The notes under the pieces are model-generated. The model saw nothing but the letters and a program-made list of their open reading frames with translations. It made no database searches and was not told the DNA's origin. Below, in pieces: positions 5,790 to 11,962 of a DNA stretch of 17,737 bases (within the stretch, counting starts at the first letter, position 1; each line of letters begins with the position of its first letter). Where the stretch lies: NCBI GenBank assembly GCA_007120685.1, contig SKNG01000426.1, positions 1 through 17,737 on the forward strand, written 5' to 3'. Both the position numbers and the translations under genes were made by a program. Source of the stretch: Paracoccaceae bacterium. GTDB taxonomy: Bacteria; Pseudomonadota; Alphaproteobacteria; Rhodobacterales; Rhodobacteraceae.

Positions 5790-6499
5790 ACGGGCAGGGG
5801 GCGGCGAGCGGCGGTGACATCGTCGATCTGTTCCTGCCGCTGCACCGCGCGGGGCCGGGCGATGCGGATAGCCTGCGCTGGGCGCTGGATGTGGCGGGCA
5901 CACCGCCGGATGCCCAGGTGCTCGATGCCGGCTGCGGTACCGGCGCCGACCTGCCGGCGCTGATCGCCGCGCTGCCCTTGGGGCAGATCACCGCCATCGA
6001 CACCGCCGCACCCTTCATCGAGCGGGTGGGCTCCCGCTTTCCGACCGTCACCGCCCATGTCGCCGATATGGCCAACCCACCCCCCGGCCCCTATGATCTG
6101 ATCTGGTCTGCCGGGGCGGTCTATCAGATCGGGGTCGAAGCAGCGCTTCCGGCCTGGGCGCCGTATCTGAAACCGGGCGGGCGGGTGGCCTTCTCCGATC
6201 TCTGCTGGCGGGCGGCCGACCCGCCCGCCGCCGCCCGCGCCTTCTGGCGGGCCGAGGGGCTGAGCCTCGGGACCGCCGACGATCTGGCAGCAGCCGTCGC
6301 GGCGGCAGGCTGGCGCGTCCTGGGCGCGCGCTGGCTGGGGCAGGGGGGCTGGGCGGCCTATTACGACCCGCTTGAAAGGCGCCTTGACGGATTCAGGGGC
6401 GATCCGGCTCTGATCGCCGGTTTCCGCGCCGAAATCGCCCTCTGGCGCGCGCATGGCGCCAGCTACGACTATCGCCTCATCGTCGCTGAACCGGTGTGA
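5786..6499 (+). CDS. Class I SAM-dependent methyltransferase
   Basis: A 237-residue Rossmann-fold methyltransferase. Motif I, VLDAGCGTGA, is at residues 45-54, followed by an acidic strand (ITAIDTA, about 68-74), YDLIWSAGAVYQIG at the motif IV position, and LKPGGRVAFSD at motif V/VI. Its start ATG overlaps the cimA stop (ATGA at 5786-5789), so translation is probably coupled to cimA. The general layout resembles trans-aconitate methyltransferase-like or methyltransferase type 11/12 enzymes, but no substrate can be assigned from the sequence. An N-terminal Gly/Ala-rich stretch precedes the fold. No role in isoleucine synthesis is known for such a protein; the pairing may be one of convenience. 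Confidence 0.85.
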   Translation: MNGQGAASGGDIVDLFLPLHRAGPGDADSLRWALDVAGTPPDAQVLDAGCGTGADLPALIAALPLGQITAIDTAAPFIERVGSRFPTVTAHVADMANPPPGPYDLIWSAGAVYQIGVEAALPAWAPYLKPGGRVAFSDLCWRAADPPAAARAFWRAEGLSLGTADDLAAAVAAAGWRVLGARWLGQGGWAAYYDPLERRLDGFRGDPALIAGFRAEIALWRAHGASYDYRLIVAEPV

Positions 6500-6533
6500 C
6501 CAACCGGGCTTTCCCCCACCGCCCGCGCCGCCT

Positions 6534-7316
6534 ATGTCCTCGGCCATGAGCACCGCGCCCGAAACCGCCGCCTGCGCCGCCCTTGTCGAAAAGGGCGACC
6601 CCGACCGCTTTCTGGCCACCATGGCCTCCCCGCCCGCGGCGCGCCCCGCGCTTTTCACCCTCTACGCCGCCAATCTGGAGATCGCTCGCGCTCCCTGGGT
6701 GACAAAGGACCCGATCATCGCCCAGATGCGCCTGCAGTTCTGGCGCGACACGGTGGCTGACCCGGCCAATCCGCCCGCACATGAAGTTGCCGGCCCGCTG
6801 GCCCGCCTGATCGCCCGCGAAAGCCTGCCGCAGGCGCTGTTCGACACGATGATCACCGCGCGCGCGCGCGACATCGACCCGGATCCCTTCCCGGACACGG
6901 CCGCGCTCTGGACCTATCTGGAAAACACCGCCGGCAGCCTGATGGCGCTTGCCTTGCGCGCTCTGGGCGCAGAGGCCGACAACCCCGCCCGCGACTGGGG
7001 CGCCGCCCAGGGTCTTGCGGCCTATTTCCTCGCCGCCCCCGCCCTGCAGGCCATGGGCCGCCAGCCCCTGCCGGACCCCGCACCGCCCGCCCTCGCGGCC
7101 CTCGCGCGCGGCGGCCTCACCCGCCTTTTCCGCGCCCGTGCCACCCGCCGCCAGATCGCCCCGCCGGCCCGCCCCGCGTTGCTTGCGGCCTGGCGCGCCG
7201 GTCCGCTGCTGAAACAAGCCGCCCGAAACCCCGAATGCGTCACAAGCGGCAGCCTCGGCCAATCAGAATTCGCCCGGCGCGCCACGCTGATCCGCGCCGC
7301 GCTCCTCGGCCCCTGA
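6534..7316 (+). CDS. Squalene/phytoene synthase family protein, NDUFAF6-like
   Basis: A 260-residue alpha-helical protein of the squalene/phytoene synthase superfamily. The conserved opening block reads LFTLYAANLEIARAPW (Tyr44 to Arg52), then IIAQMRLQFWRDTVAD (MRLQFW at 65-70), and later YLENTAGSLMALALRALG. The Asp-rich motifs that bind prenyl diphosphates in true synthases are absent: the first site reads NLEIAR, and no D-x3-D is seen in the second region. The same pattern marks NDUFAF6, the mitochondrial complex I assembly factor. The protein is also shorter than phytoene synthase (about 300 or more). The start at 6534 (MSSAMS) or 6546 is preferred over 6453, which lies inside the preceding gene. 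It begins 34 nt after the methyltransferase stop. Catalytic isoprenoid function is unlikely; a complex I assembly role is inference. Confidence 0.8.
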   Translation: MSSAMSTAPETAACAALVEKGDPDRFLATMASPPAARPALFTLYAANLEIARAPWVTKDPIIAQMRLQFWRDTVADPANPPAHEVAGPLARLIARESLPQALFDTMITARARDIDPDPFPDTAALWTYLENTAGSLMALALRALGAEADNPARDWGAAQGLAAYFLAAPALQAMGRQPLPDPAPPALAALARGGLTRLFRARATRRQIAPPARPALLAAWRAGPLLKQAARNPECVTSGSLGQSEFARRATLIRAALLGP

Positions 7317-7321
7317 CCGGC

Positions 7322-7502
7322 TCAGCCGCCGACCACCCGCAAGTCCCGCGCCATCCCCGCCGTCACCCGCCCCCACAGGCTGGCCGCCACCCGCGCCCGA
7401 TGCGCCGCCAGCGCCGCCGCGTCCACGAAGGCCTCCTCCACGCGCCACACCAGCGGGTCGCCCGTCGCCACCACCTCGAATCGCAGGCACCCCGGCTCGG
7501 CC
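7322..7502 (-). pseudogene. ABM-type monooxygenase gene, C-terminal fragment cut by IS66
   Basis: The minus-strand frame encodes AEPGCLRFEVVATGDPLVWRVEEAF and a following helix to a TGA at 7322-7324. This is the C-terminal two thirds of a small antibiotic-biosynthesis-monooxygenase (ABM/YgiN-like, dimeric alpha+beta barrel) protein. The N-terminal part (MVRLTGRLICTDAAQAAL...HIRLSR) lies at 10044-10142, on the far side of the IS66 element. The two halves together would give a protein of about 90 residues, usual for the family. The gene is therefore disrupted and probably inactive. Its stop codon lies 5 nt from the stop of the convergent squalene-synthase-like gene. Confidence 0.85.
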
Positions 7503-7524
7503 GTAACCACCCGGTTGGCACCGC
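7503..7524 (+). repeat. IS66 left terminal inverted repeat
   Basis: GTAACCACCCGGTTGGCACC plus GC. It matches the reverse complement of 10022-10043 at 21 of 22 positions; the mismatch is A versus G at position 7. The outermost GTAAC defines the element boundary. Confidence 0.9.
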
Positions 7525-7565
7525 CTGCCAGATTTCGGCGTGAGGCCCTAAGACACGTGCATAGC

Positions 7566-7583
7566 GACGTCGCAAACGACGTC
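7566..7583 (+). promoter_or_regulatory. Hairpin just upstream of tnpA
   Basis: GACGTCG (7566-7572), loop CAAA, CGACGTC (7577-7583) forms a perfect 7-bp stem. It ends 4 nt before the first possible tnpA ATG (7588) and 10 nt before the GGAGG (7594-7598) of the preferred start. It could limit transposase translation from outside transcripts, as other IS elements do; this is inference. Confidence 0.4.
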
Positions 7584-7602
7584 TCTTATGGGCGGAGGGG
7601 CG

Positions 7603-7983
7603 ATGCGGGGCGAGGTTCTGGGTGTTGAGCGCCGCCGGCGTTGCGACGACGAGGTGAAGCTGGCGATCGTGAGCGCTGTGGGGATCGACGGCGCGACGGT
7701 GACCCAGGTGGCGCAACGCCATGAGGTGACGCGGCAGCAGATCTACGCCTGGCGTCACGAGCTGAAGCGGAAGGGTTTGTGGTCTCCCGAGGCGGGCGCG
7801 CTGTTCCTGCCCGCTGGCATGGCGCCAGCGATGGAGCTGACGGTGGTGGAGCCTCCAGCCCGAGCCGCTGCCCCCGCAGCCTGGGTTGAGTTGCGCCTCG
7901 CGAAGGGCCGCGTGCTCCGGTTCGAGAGCAACATCGAAGATGCGGCGCTGTCCCGTCTGATCCGCGCGGTGGATGCCGCATGA
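7603..7983 (+). CDS. tnpA: IS66 TnpA (OrfA), helix-turn-helix protein
   Basis: A 126-residue accessory transposition protein of IS66. The N-terminal region (VERRRRCDDEVKLAIVSAVGIDGATVTQVAQRHEVTRQQIYAWRHELKR) is a Transposase_8-type helix-turn-helix, with the recognition helix around TRQQIYAWR. The C-terminal part includes the short conserved WVELRLAKGRVLRFES...LSRLIRAVD block usual in IS66 OrfA. The ATG at 7603 has GGAGG at 7594-7598 and gives the typical MxxEVLGVERRRR start; an upstream in-frame ATG at 7588 has no ribosome binding site. Its TGA overlaps the tnpB start (ATGA at 7980-7983), so translation is coupled. In IS66 the protein is required for transposition along with TnpB and TnpC, probably through DNA binding. 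Confidence 0.92.
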   Translation: MRGEVLGVERRRRCDDEVKLAIVSAVGIDGATVTQVAQRHEVTRQQIYAWRHELKRKGLWSPEAGALFLPAGMAPAMELTVVEPPARAAAPAAWVELRLAKGRVLRFESNIEDAALSRLIRAVDAA

Positions 7984-8381
7984 TCGGGCCGGGGACCGGG
8001 GTGCGGGTGTATCTGGCCTGCGGGGCGACGGATATGCGGAAGGGGATCGGTGGGCTGGCAGCACTCGCGCAAGACGTGCTGCGCCAGAAGCCGACCGGCG
8101 GCGCGGTCTTCGCCTTCCGTGGGCGCAAGGGTGATCGGCTGAAGTTGCTTTACTGGGACGGCCAGGGGTTCTGCCTTTACTACAAGATCCTCGAGCGCGG
8201 GCGGTTTCCCTGGCCGAACACCAGCTCGGGGGCGGTGCGACTGACCTCGGCGCAGCTGGCGATGTTGTGGGAGGGCATTGACTGGCGGCGACCGGATTGG
8301 GGTGCGCCACCGGCCCGGGTTGGGTGGTTTATCAGCTTGAAACCCCTTGTTTTTATGGCGCTTTATGATCGGGTGTGGTAG
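7980..8381 (+). CDS. tnpB: IS66 TnpB (Orf2)
   Basis: A 133-residue IS66 Orf2-like protein, with the family landmarks VRVYLACGATDMRKGIGGLAALAQ near the start, GGAVFAFRGRKGDRLKLLYWDGQGFCLYYKILERGRFPWP in the middle, and LTSAQLAMLWEGIDWRRP near the end. The molecular role in transposition is unknown, though the gene is needed in IS66. This is not the TnpB of IS200/IS605 (the Cas12-related nuclease) despite the shared name. The C-terminal tail beyond WRRP is longer and more hydrophobic (GWFISLKPLVFMALYDRVW) than I recall for the family, possibly a local read-through. It starts within the tnpA stop codon and ends just before tnpC. Confidence 0.93.
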   Translation: MIGPGTGVRVYLACGATDMRKGIGGLAALAQDVLRQKPTGGAVFAFRGRKGDRLKLLYWDGQGFCLYYKILERGRFPWPNTSSGAVRLTSAQLAMLWEGIDWRRPDWGAPPARVGWFISLKPLVFMALYDRVW

Positions 8382-8389
8382 GCGATGGC

Positions 8390-10015
8390 ATGTCGAGCGA
8401 CACGCCCATCCTTCCCGAAGATCCCGCCATTCTGAAGGCAATGATCGCCGCCTTGCAGGCGGAAAACGCGAAGATGTCGGCGACGATCCGGGCGCATGAC
8501 CAGCTCATCCAGACGCTCCGGCTGCGGATCGCGAAGCTCAAGAAGCAGGCCTTCGGCAAGTCCTCGGAGAAGATCGAGCGCGAGATCGAACAGCTGGAAT
8601 TGGCCCTCGAGGACCTGCTCATCGCCAGCGCCGGAAGCGCCACCACCCCGGCGGGCGAAGACGAGGCCGACACCGCGTCCGATGAGACCGCCGGCGAAAC
8701 GGTCGAGCGCAAGCTGCGCCGCCGTCCACGTGTCTCCGAGGCCACCGCGCGCGAGCGGCGCGAGCTTGACCCGGGCAGCTGCTGCCCGGATTGCGGTGGT
8801 GACCTGCGCCTCGTGGGCGAGGACATGAGCGAGATCCTCGACCTGGTCGTGGCGCAGCTGAAGGTCCTGCAGATCGCGCGGCTGAAGAAGTCCTGCCGCC
8901 GCTGTGAGAAGATGGTGCAGGCGCCCGCGCCCAGCCGTCCCATCCCGGGCAGCATGGCGAGCGCGGCCCTGCTGGCCTGGATCCTCGTGTCCAAGTTCGA
9001 CGATCATCTCCCGCTCTATCGCCTGAAGGAGATCTTCGCCCGCATGGGGGCCGACATTCTGGACAGCACGCTGGTCGACTGGTGTGGGCGCGCCATGAAG
9101 GTGCTGGCGCCGCTGGTCGAACGGATCGAGGCCGATGTGATGGCCAGCGACCTGCTCCACGCCGATGACACCCCGATCCGGGTGCTGGACCGGTCCCTCA
9201 AGGACCGCGGCCTCGGAAAGGGGGTGAAGCAGGGACGGATCTGGGCCTATGTCCGCGATCCGCGACCTTGGGCAGGCACAGCGCCACCCGGGGCGGTCTA
9301 CCGCTTCGCCCCGGATTGGAAGCAAGAGCACGTCCATGGGCATCTGGCCCAGACCCGCGGCATCCTGCAGGCCGATGGCTACAAGGGCTATGCCAAGCTT
9401 TACGAACCCGACCCCGACGGCACGCCCCGTCTGCAGGAGGCGTCATGCTGGGCGCATCTGCGGCGCGACTTCCACGACGAATGGGGCAAGACGAAATCGG
9501 CCATCGCACGGGAGGCGCTCGACCGCATCGGCGCGCTCTATGACATCGAGCGGGAGATCAACGGGCAGCCTGCCGAGATCCGCGTTGCCGCGCGCCAGAA
9601 GCTCAGCGCGCCGAAGGTCGACGCCTTCTTCGCCTGGTCCGAGAGCCAGCTCACGCGGATCCCCGGCAAAGGCGACCTCGCGCGCGCATTCCGCTATGGG
9701 CTGGCCCGCCGGGCCTCGTTCAGCCTCTTCCTCACCGATGGTCGCGTGGCCATCGACAACAATCTGGCCGAGCGTGCCCTGCGCCCGATCGGCATCGGCC
9801 GGAAGAACTGGCTCTTCGCGGGCGCCGACACCGGCGGCGAAACGCTGGCCCGCGCCATGACGATCATCGAGACCGCCAAGCTGAACGGCCTCGATCCGCA
9901 GGCCTATCTCGCCGACGTGCTCAACCGGATCCAAGACCACAAGATCAACCGGCTCGACGAGCTCCTGCCGTGGAACTGGACACCGGTCGCCGTCGCTCAG
10001 GCCGAGGCCGCCTGA
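8390..10015 (+). CDS. tnpC: IS66 TnpC, DDE transposase
   Basis: A 541-residue transposase that cuts and joins the element ends. From the N-terminus there is a Leu/Glu-rich coiled coil (about residues 15-75) with FGKSSEKIEREIEQLEL, then a zinc-binding domain with CCPDCGG and later KSCRRCEK, and then the Transposase_IS66 core. Likely catalytic acids are Asp259 or Asp260 in LLHADDTPIRVL, Asp329 in QADGYKGYAKLY, and Glu461 in DNNLAERALRP. The C-terminal block DPQAYLADVLNRIQDHKINRLDELLPWNW is the standard IS66 tail. The ATG at 8390 starts 8 nt after the tnpB stop; a GTG at 8375 overlapping tnpB is an alternative start. The stop lies 6 nt inside the right inverted repeat. All key residues are intact. 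Confidence 0.95.
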   Translation: MSSDTPILPEDPAILKAMIAALQAENAKMSATIRAHDQLIQTLRLRIAKLKKQAFGKSSEKIEREIEQLELALEDLLIASAGSATTPAGEDEADTASDETAGETVERKLRRRPRVSEATARERRELDPGSCCPDCGGDLRLVGEDMSEILDLVVAQLKVLQIARLKKSCRRCEKMVQAPAPSRPIPGSMASAALLAWILVSKFDDHLPLYRLKEIFARMGADILDSTLVDWCGRAMKVLAPLVERIEADVMASDLLHADDTPIRVLDRSLKDRGLGKGVKQGRIWAYVRDPRPWAGTAPPGAVYRFAPDWKQEHVHGHLAQTRGILQADGYKGYAKLYEPDPDGTPRLQEASCWAHLRRDFHDEWGKTKSAIAREALDRIGALYDIEREINGQPAEIRVAARQKLSAPKVDAFFAWSESQLTRIPGKGDLARAFRYGLARRASFSLFLTDGRVAIDNNLAERALRPIGIGRKNWLFAGADTGGETLARAMTIIETAKLNGLDPQAYLADVLNRIQDHKINRLDELLPWNWTPVAVAQAEAA

Positions 10016-10021
10016 TCAACC

Positions 10022-10043
10022 GCGGTGCCAACCGGGCGGTTAC
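10022..10043 (-). repeat. IS66 right terminal inverted repeat
   Basis: Read on the minus strand it is GTAACCGCCCGGTTGGCACC plus GC, matching the left repeat at 21 of 22 positions. It is bracketed by two copies of GATCAACCG, at 10014-10022 and 10044-10052. Confidence 0.9.
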
Positions 10044-10142
10044 GATCAACCGGCTCAGCCTGATATGCTCCCCCAGATGTGCCCGCACCAGTGCCGCCTG
10101 CGCCGCGTCCGTGCAGATTAACCGACCCGTCAACCGAACCAT
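10044..10142 (-). pseudogene. ABM-type monooxygenase gene, N-terminal fragment cut by IS66
   Basis: From ATG at 10142 the minus strand encodes MVRLTGRLICTDAAQAAL and continues to EHIRLSR before running into the IS66 end. AGAGGGG upstream is a plausible ribosome binding site. This is the first beta strand and helix of the small ABM/YgiN-like protein whose remainder lies at 7322-7502. Simple joining after removal of one 8-bp duplicate leaves the frame one nucleotide short, so the right junction seems to have changed since insertion. The gene lies downstream of guaA on the same strand, with 81 nt between them. Confidence 0.8.
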
Positions 10143-10163
10143 CACCTGCCCCTCTTTGCTCTT

Positions 10164-10214
10164 CAAATATCCCGGGGGGTGAGGGCCGCAGGCCCGAGGG
10201 GGGCAGCGCCCCCC
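10164..10214 (-). terminator. GC-rich hairpin element after guaA (copy A)
   Basis: GGGGGGC (10198-10204), loop AGC, GCCCCCC (10208-10214) forms a 7-bp all-GC stem 9 nt beyond the guaA stop codon. A second small stem, GGGCC (10183-10187) with GGCCC (10191-10195), and a CAAATATCCCGGGGGG block (10164-10179) complete a 51-bp unit. The same order of blocks recurs at 13580-13629. It probably ends guaA transcripts. There is no clean U-tract, so efficiency is uncertain. Confidence 0.6.
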
Positions 10215-10223
10215 TGCGCCGGA

Positions 10224-11792
10224 TCATTCCAGTTCGATCGTCCCCGGCGGTTTCGAGGTCACGTCATAGAACACCCGGTTCACGCCCTGGACCTCGTTGA
10301 TGATCCGCGTCGCGGTCTCGGACAGGAATTCATGGCTGAACGGGTAGTAATCCGCCGTCATGCCGTCCACGCTGGTCACCGCGCGCAGGCCCAGCGCATA
10401 GTCATAGGTCCGCCCGTCGCCCATCACGCCCACGGTGCGCATCGGCAGGATCGCGGCAAAAGCCTGCCAGATCGCATCATACAGGCCATGCCGCCGGATC
10501 TGGTCGATAAAGACGGCATCGGCCCGGCGCAGGATCTCCAGCTTCTCGCGCGTGATCTCGCCGGGGCAGCGGATCGCCAGACCGGGGCCGGGAAAGGGAT
10601 GGCGGCCGATAAACTGCTCCGGCAGGCCCAGTTCACGCCCCAGCGCGCGCACCTCGTCCTTGAAGAGCTCGCGCAGCGGCTCCACCAGCCTCAAACCCAT
10701 CTTCTCGGGCAACCCGCCCACGTTGTGGTGCGACTTGATCGTCACCGAGGGTCCGCCCGAAAATGACACGCTTTCAATCACATCCGGGTAAAGCGTGCCC
10801 TGCGCCAGAAACGCGGCCCCGCCCACCTCGGCGGCATGTTTCTGAAAGACGTCGATGAACAGCCGCCCGATGGTCTTGCGTTTCACCTCCGGGTCCGCCA
10901 CCCCTTCCAGCGCGCCCAGAAACAGATCGCTTTCATCGGCATGGATCAGCGGGATGTTGTAATGATCACGGAACATGGTGACCACTTCCTCGGCCTCGTT
11001 TAGCCGCAACAGCCCGTGATCGACGAATACGCAGGTCAGTTGGTCGCCGATCGCCTCATGGATCAGCACGGCCGCCACCGACGAATCCACCCCGCCCGAA
11101 AGCCCGCAGATCACCCGCGCATCGCCCACCTGCCCGCGGATCGCGCGGATCGCCTCGTCGCGATAGGCGCCCATGGTCCAGTCGCCGGCAAACCCGGCCA
11201 GCCGCACGAAATTGCCCAGCATCCGCGCGCCGCCCGGGGTGTGATGCACCTCCGGGTGGAACTGCACGGCATAGAAATGCCGCGCCGGGTCGGCGGTGAT
11301 GGCAAAGGGCGCGTTGGGCGAGGTGCCGTAGACCGCAAAACCGGGGGCAAGGGCCGAGACATGGTCGCCATGGCTCATCCACACTTGTTCGCGCCCCGCC
11401 TCGAACCAGCCTTCCAGCAGGTCCAGCCCACCGCCCGCAGCCGACACGAAGGCGCGGCCGAATTCGGCCGTACCATGCCCGCGTTCCACCTTGCCGCCCA
11501 GGCAATGCATCATCAGCTGCTGGCCATAGCAGATGCCCAGCACCGGCACGCCCAGGGTGAACACCTCGGCCGGCGGCATCGGCGCGCCCTCGGCAAAGAC
11601 GCTCGCTGGCCCACCGGACAGGATCACGGCGCGCGGGGCGAAGGTGCGCAGGAAGGCGGCGTCCACCCGGTTGAACGGATGGATCTCGCAATAGACGCTC
11701 AACTCGCGCAGGCGTCGCGCGATAAGCTGCGTCACCTGACTGCCGAAATCGATGATCAGAAGGCGTTGATGCTGGGAAGCGTGTTGGGTCAT
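10224..11792 (-). CDS. guaA: GMP synthase (glutamine-hydrolysing)
   Basis: A 522-residue two-domain amidotransferase that converts XMP, ATP and glutamine to GMP in de novo purine synthesis; E. coli GuaA is 525. The N-terminal class I glutaminase carries LLIIDFGSQVTQLIARR, nucleophile Cys88 in GICYGQQ, and His179 and Glu181 in FHPEVHHT. The ATP-pyrophosphatase domain has the P-loop SGGVDS at 232-237. The C-terminal dimerisation/XMP-binding domain has GRHPFPGPGLAIRCPGE and ends in the invariant-type KPPGTIELE. The start at 11792 (MTQHASQ) is preferred because it places DFGSQ near residue 15; the frame is open to 11918, but the extension is only low-complexity. No strong ribosome binding site is visible. 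The gene is divergent from the mttB-like gene across 170 nt (11793-11962), where I see no riboswitch-like element. Confidence 0.97.
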   Translation of the reverse strand: MTQHASQHQRLLIIDFGSQVTQLIARRLRELSVYCEIHPFNRVDAAFLRTFAPRAVILSGGPASVFAEGAPMPPAEVFTLGVPVLGICYGQQLMMHCLGGKVERGHGTAEFGRAFVSAAGGGLDLLEGWFEAGREQVWMSHGDHVSALAPGFAVYGTSPNAPFAITADPARHFYAVQFHPEVHHTPGGARMLGNFVRLAGFAGDWTMGAYRDEAIRAIRGQVGDARVICGLSGGVDSSVAAVLIHEAIGDQLTCVFVDHGLLRLNEAEEVVTMFRDHYNIPLIHADESDLFLGALEGVADPEVKRKTIGRLFIDVFQKHAAEVGGAAFLAQGTLYPDVIESVSFSGGPSVTIKSHHNVGGLPEKMGLRLVEPLRELFKDEVRALGRELGLPEQFIGRHPFPGPGLAIRCPGEITREKLEILRRADAVFIDQIRRHGLYDAIWQAFAAILPMRTVGVMGDGRTYDYALGLRAVTSVDGMTADYYPFSHEFLSETATRIINEVQGVNRVFYDVTSKPPGTIELE

Positions 11793-11962
11793 GGGCAAAG
11801 GCCATAGGGCGGAATGCGGGGCCGCGCAAGGGCGGGGCGCGGCACTGCGCCGGGCGGCGGGCAAGGTCGTTTTCGGTGCCTGCAGGGGCGTTTTGTGGCC
11901 TTCCCGGCCCCGGCCCATCGCCTATTGAAAGCCCACACTCGTTCCAGCGCAGAGAGGCCAGC

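Larger units (their letters stand above)
7503..10043 (+). mobile_element. IS66-family insertion sequence, 2541 bp
   Basis: A complete element bounded by 22-bp terminal inverted repeats that begin with GTAAC and differ at one position. It encodes the three IS66 genes in the standard order, tnpA-tnpB-tnpC, with overlapping or adjacent ends. Length and organisation are typical of the family (about 2.5-2.7 kb). It has inserted into a small ABM-family gene. IS66 elements normally make an 8-bp target duplication. Here the left flank is GCTCGGCC and the right flank is GATCAACC, only 5 of 8 identical, so the duplication is absent or altered. All three genes look intact, so the copy could still be active. 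Confidence 0.95.

Noticed and set aside
4179..5903. A 574-codon open frame on the minus strand opposite cimA.
   Set aside because: It is the GC-rich shadow of cimA. The plus strand has all citramalate synthase motifs, and the antisense product resembles no known family.
7980..8381. The name TnpB suggesting an RNA-guided nuclease of the IS200/IS605 type.
   Set aside because: The protein is 133 residues with IS66 Orf2 motifs and lacks a RuvC domain. Only the name is shared.
11793..11918. N-terminal extension of GuaA in the same frame.
   Set aside because: It is low-complexity and Pro/Arg rich. The GuaA family starts close to the DFGSQ motif, which fits the ATG at 11792.
11793..11962. Possible purine riboswitch or similar leader between guaA and the mttB-like gene.
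   Set aside because: I could not find the conserved core or three-way junction of a purine riboswitch on either strand.
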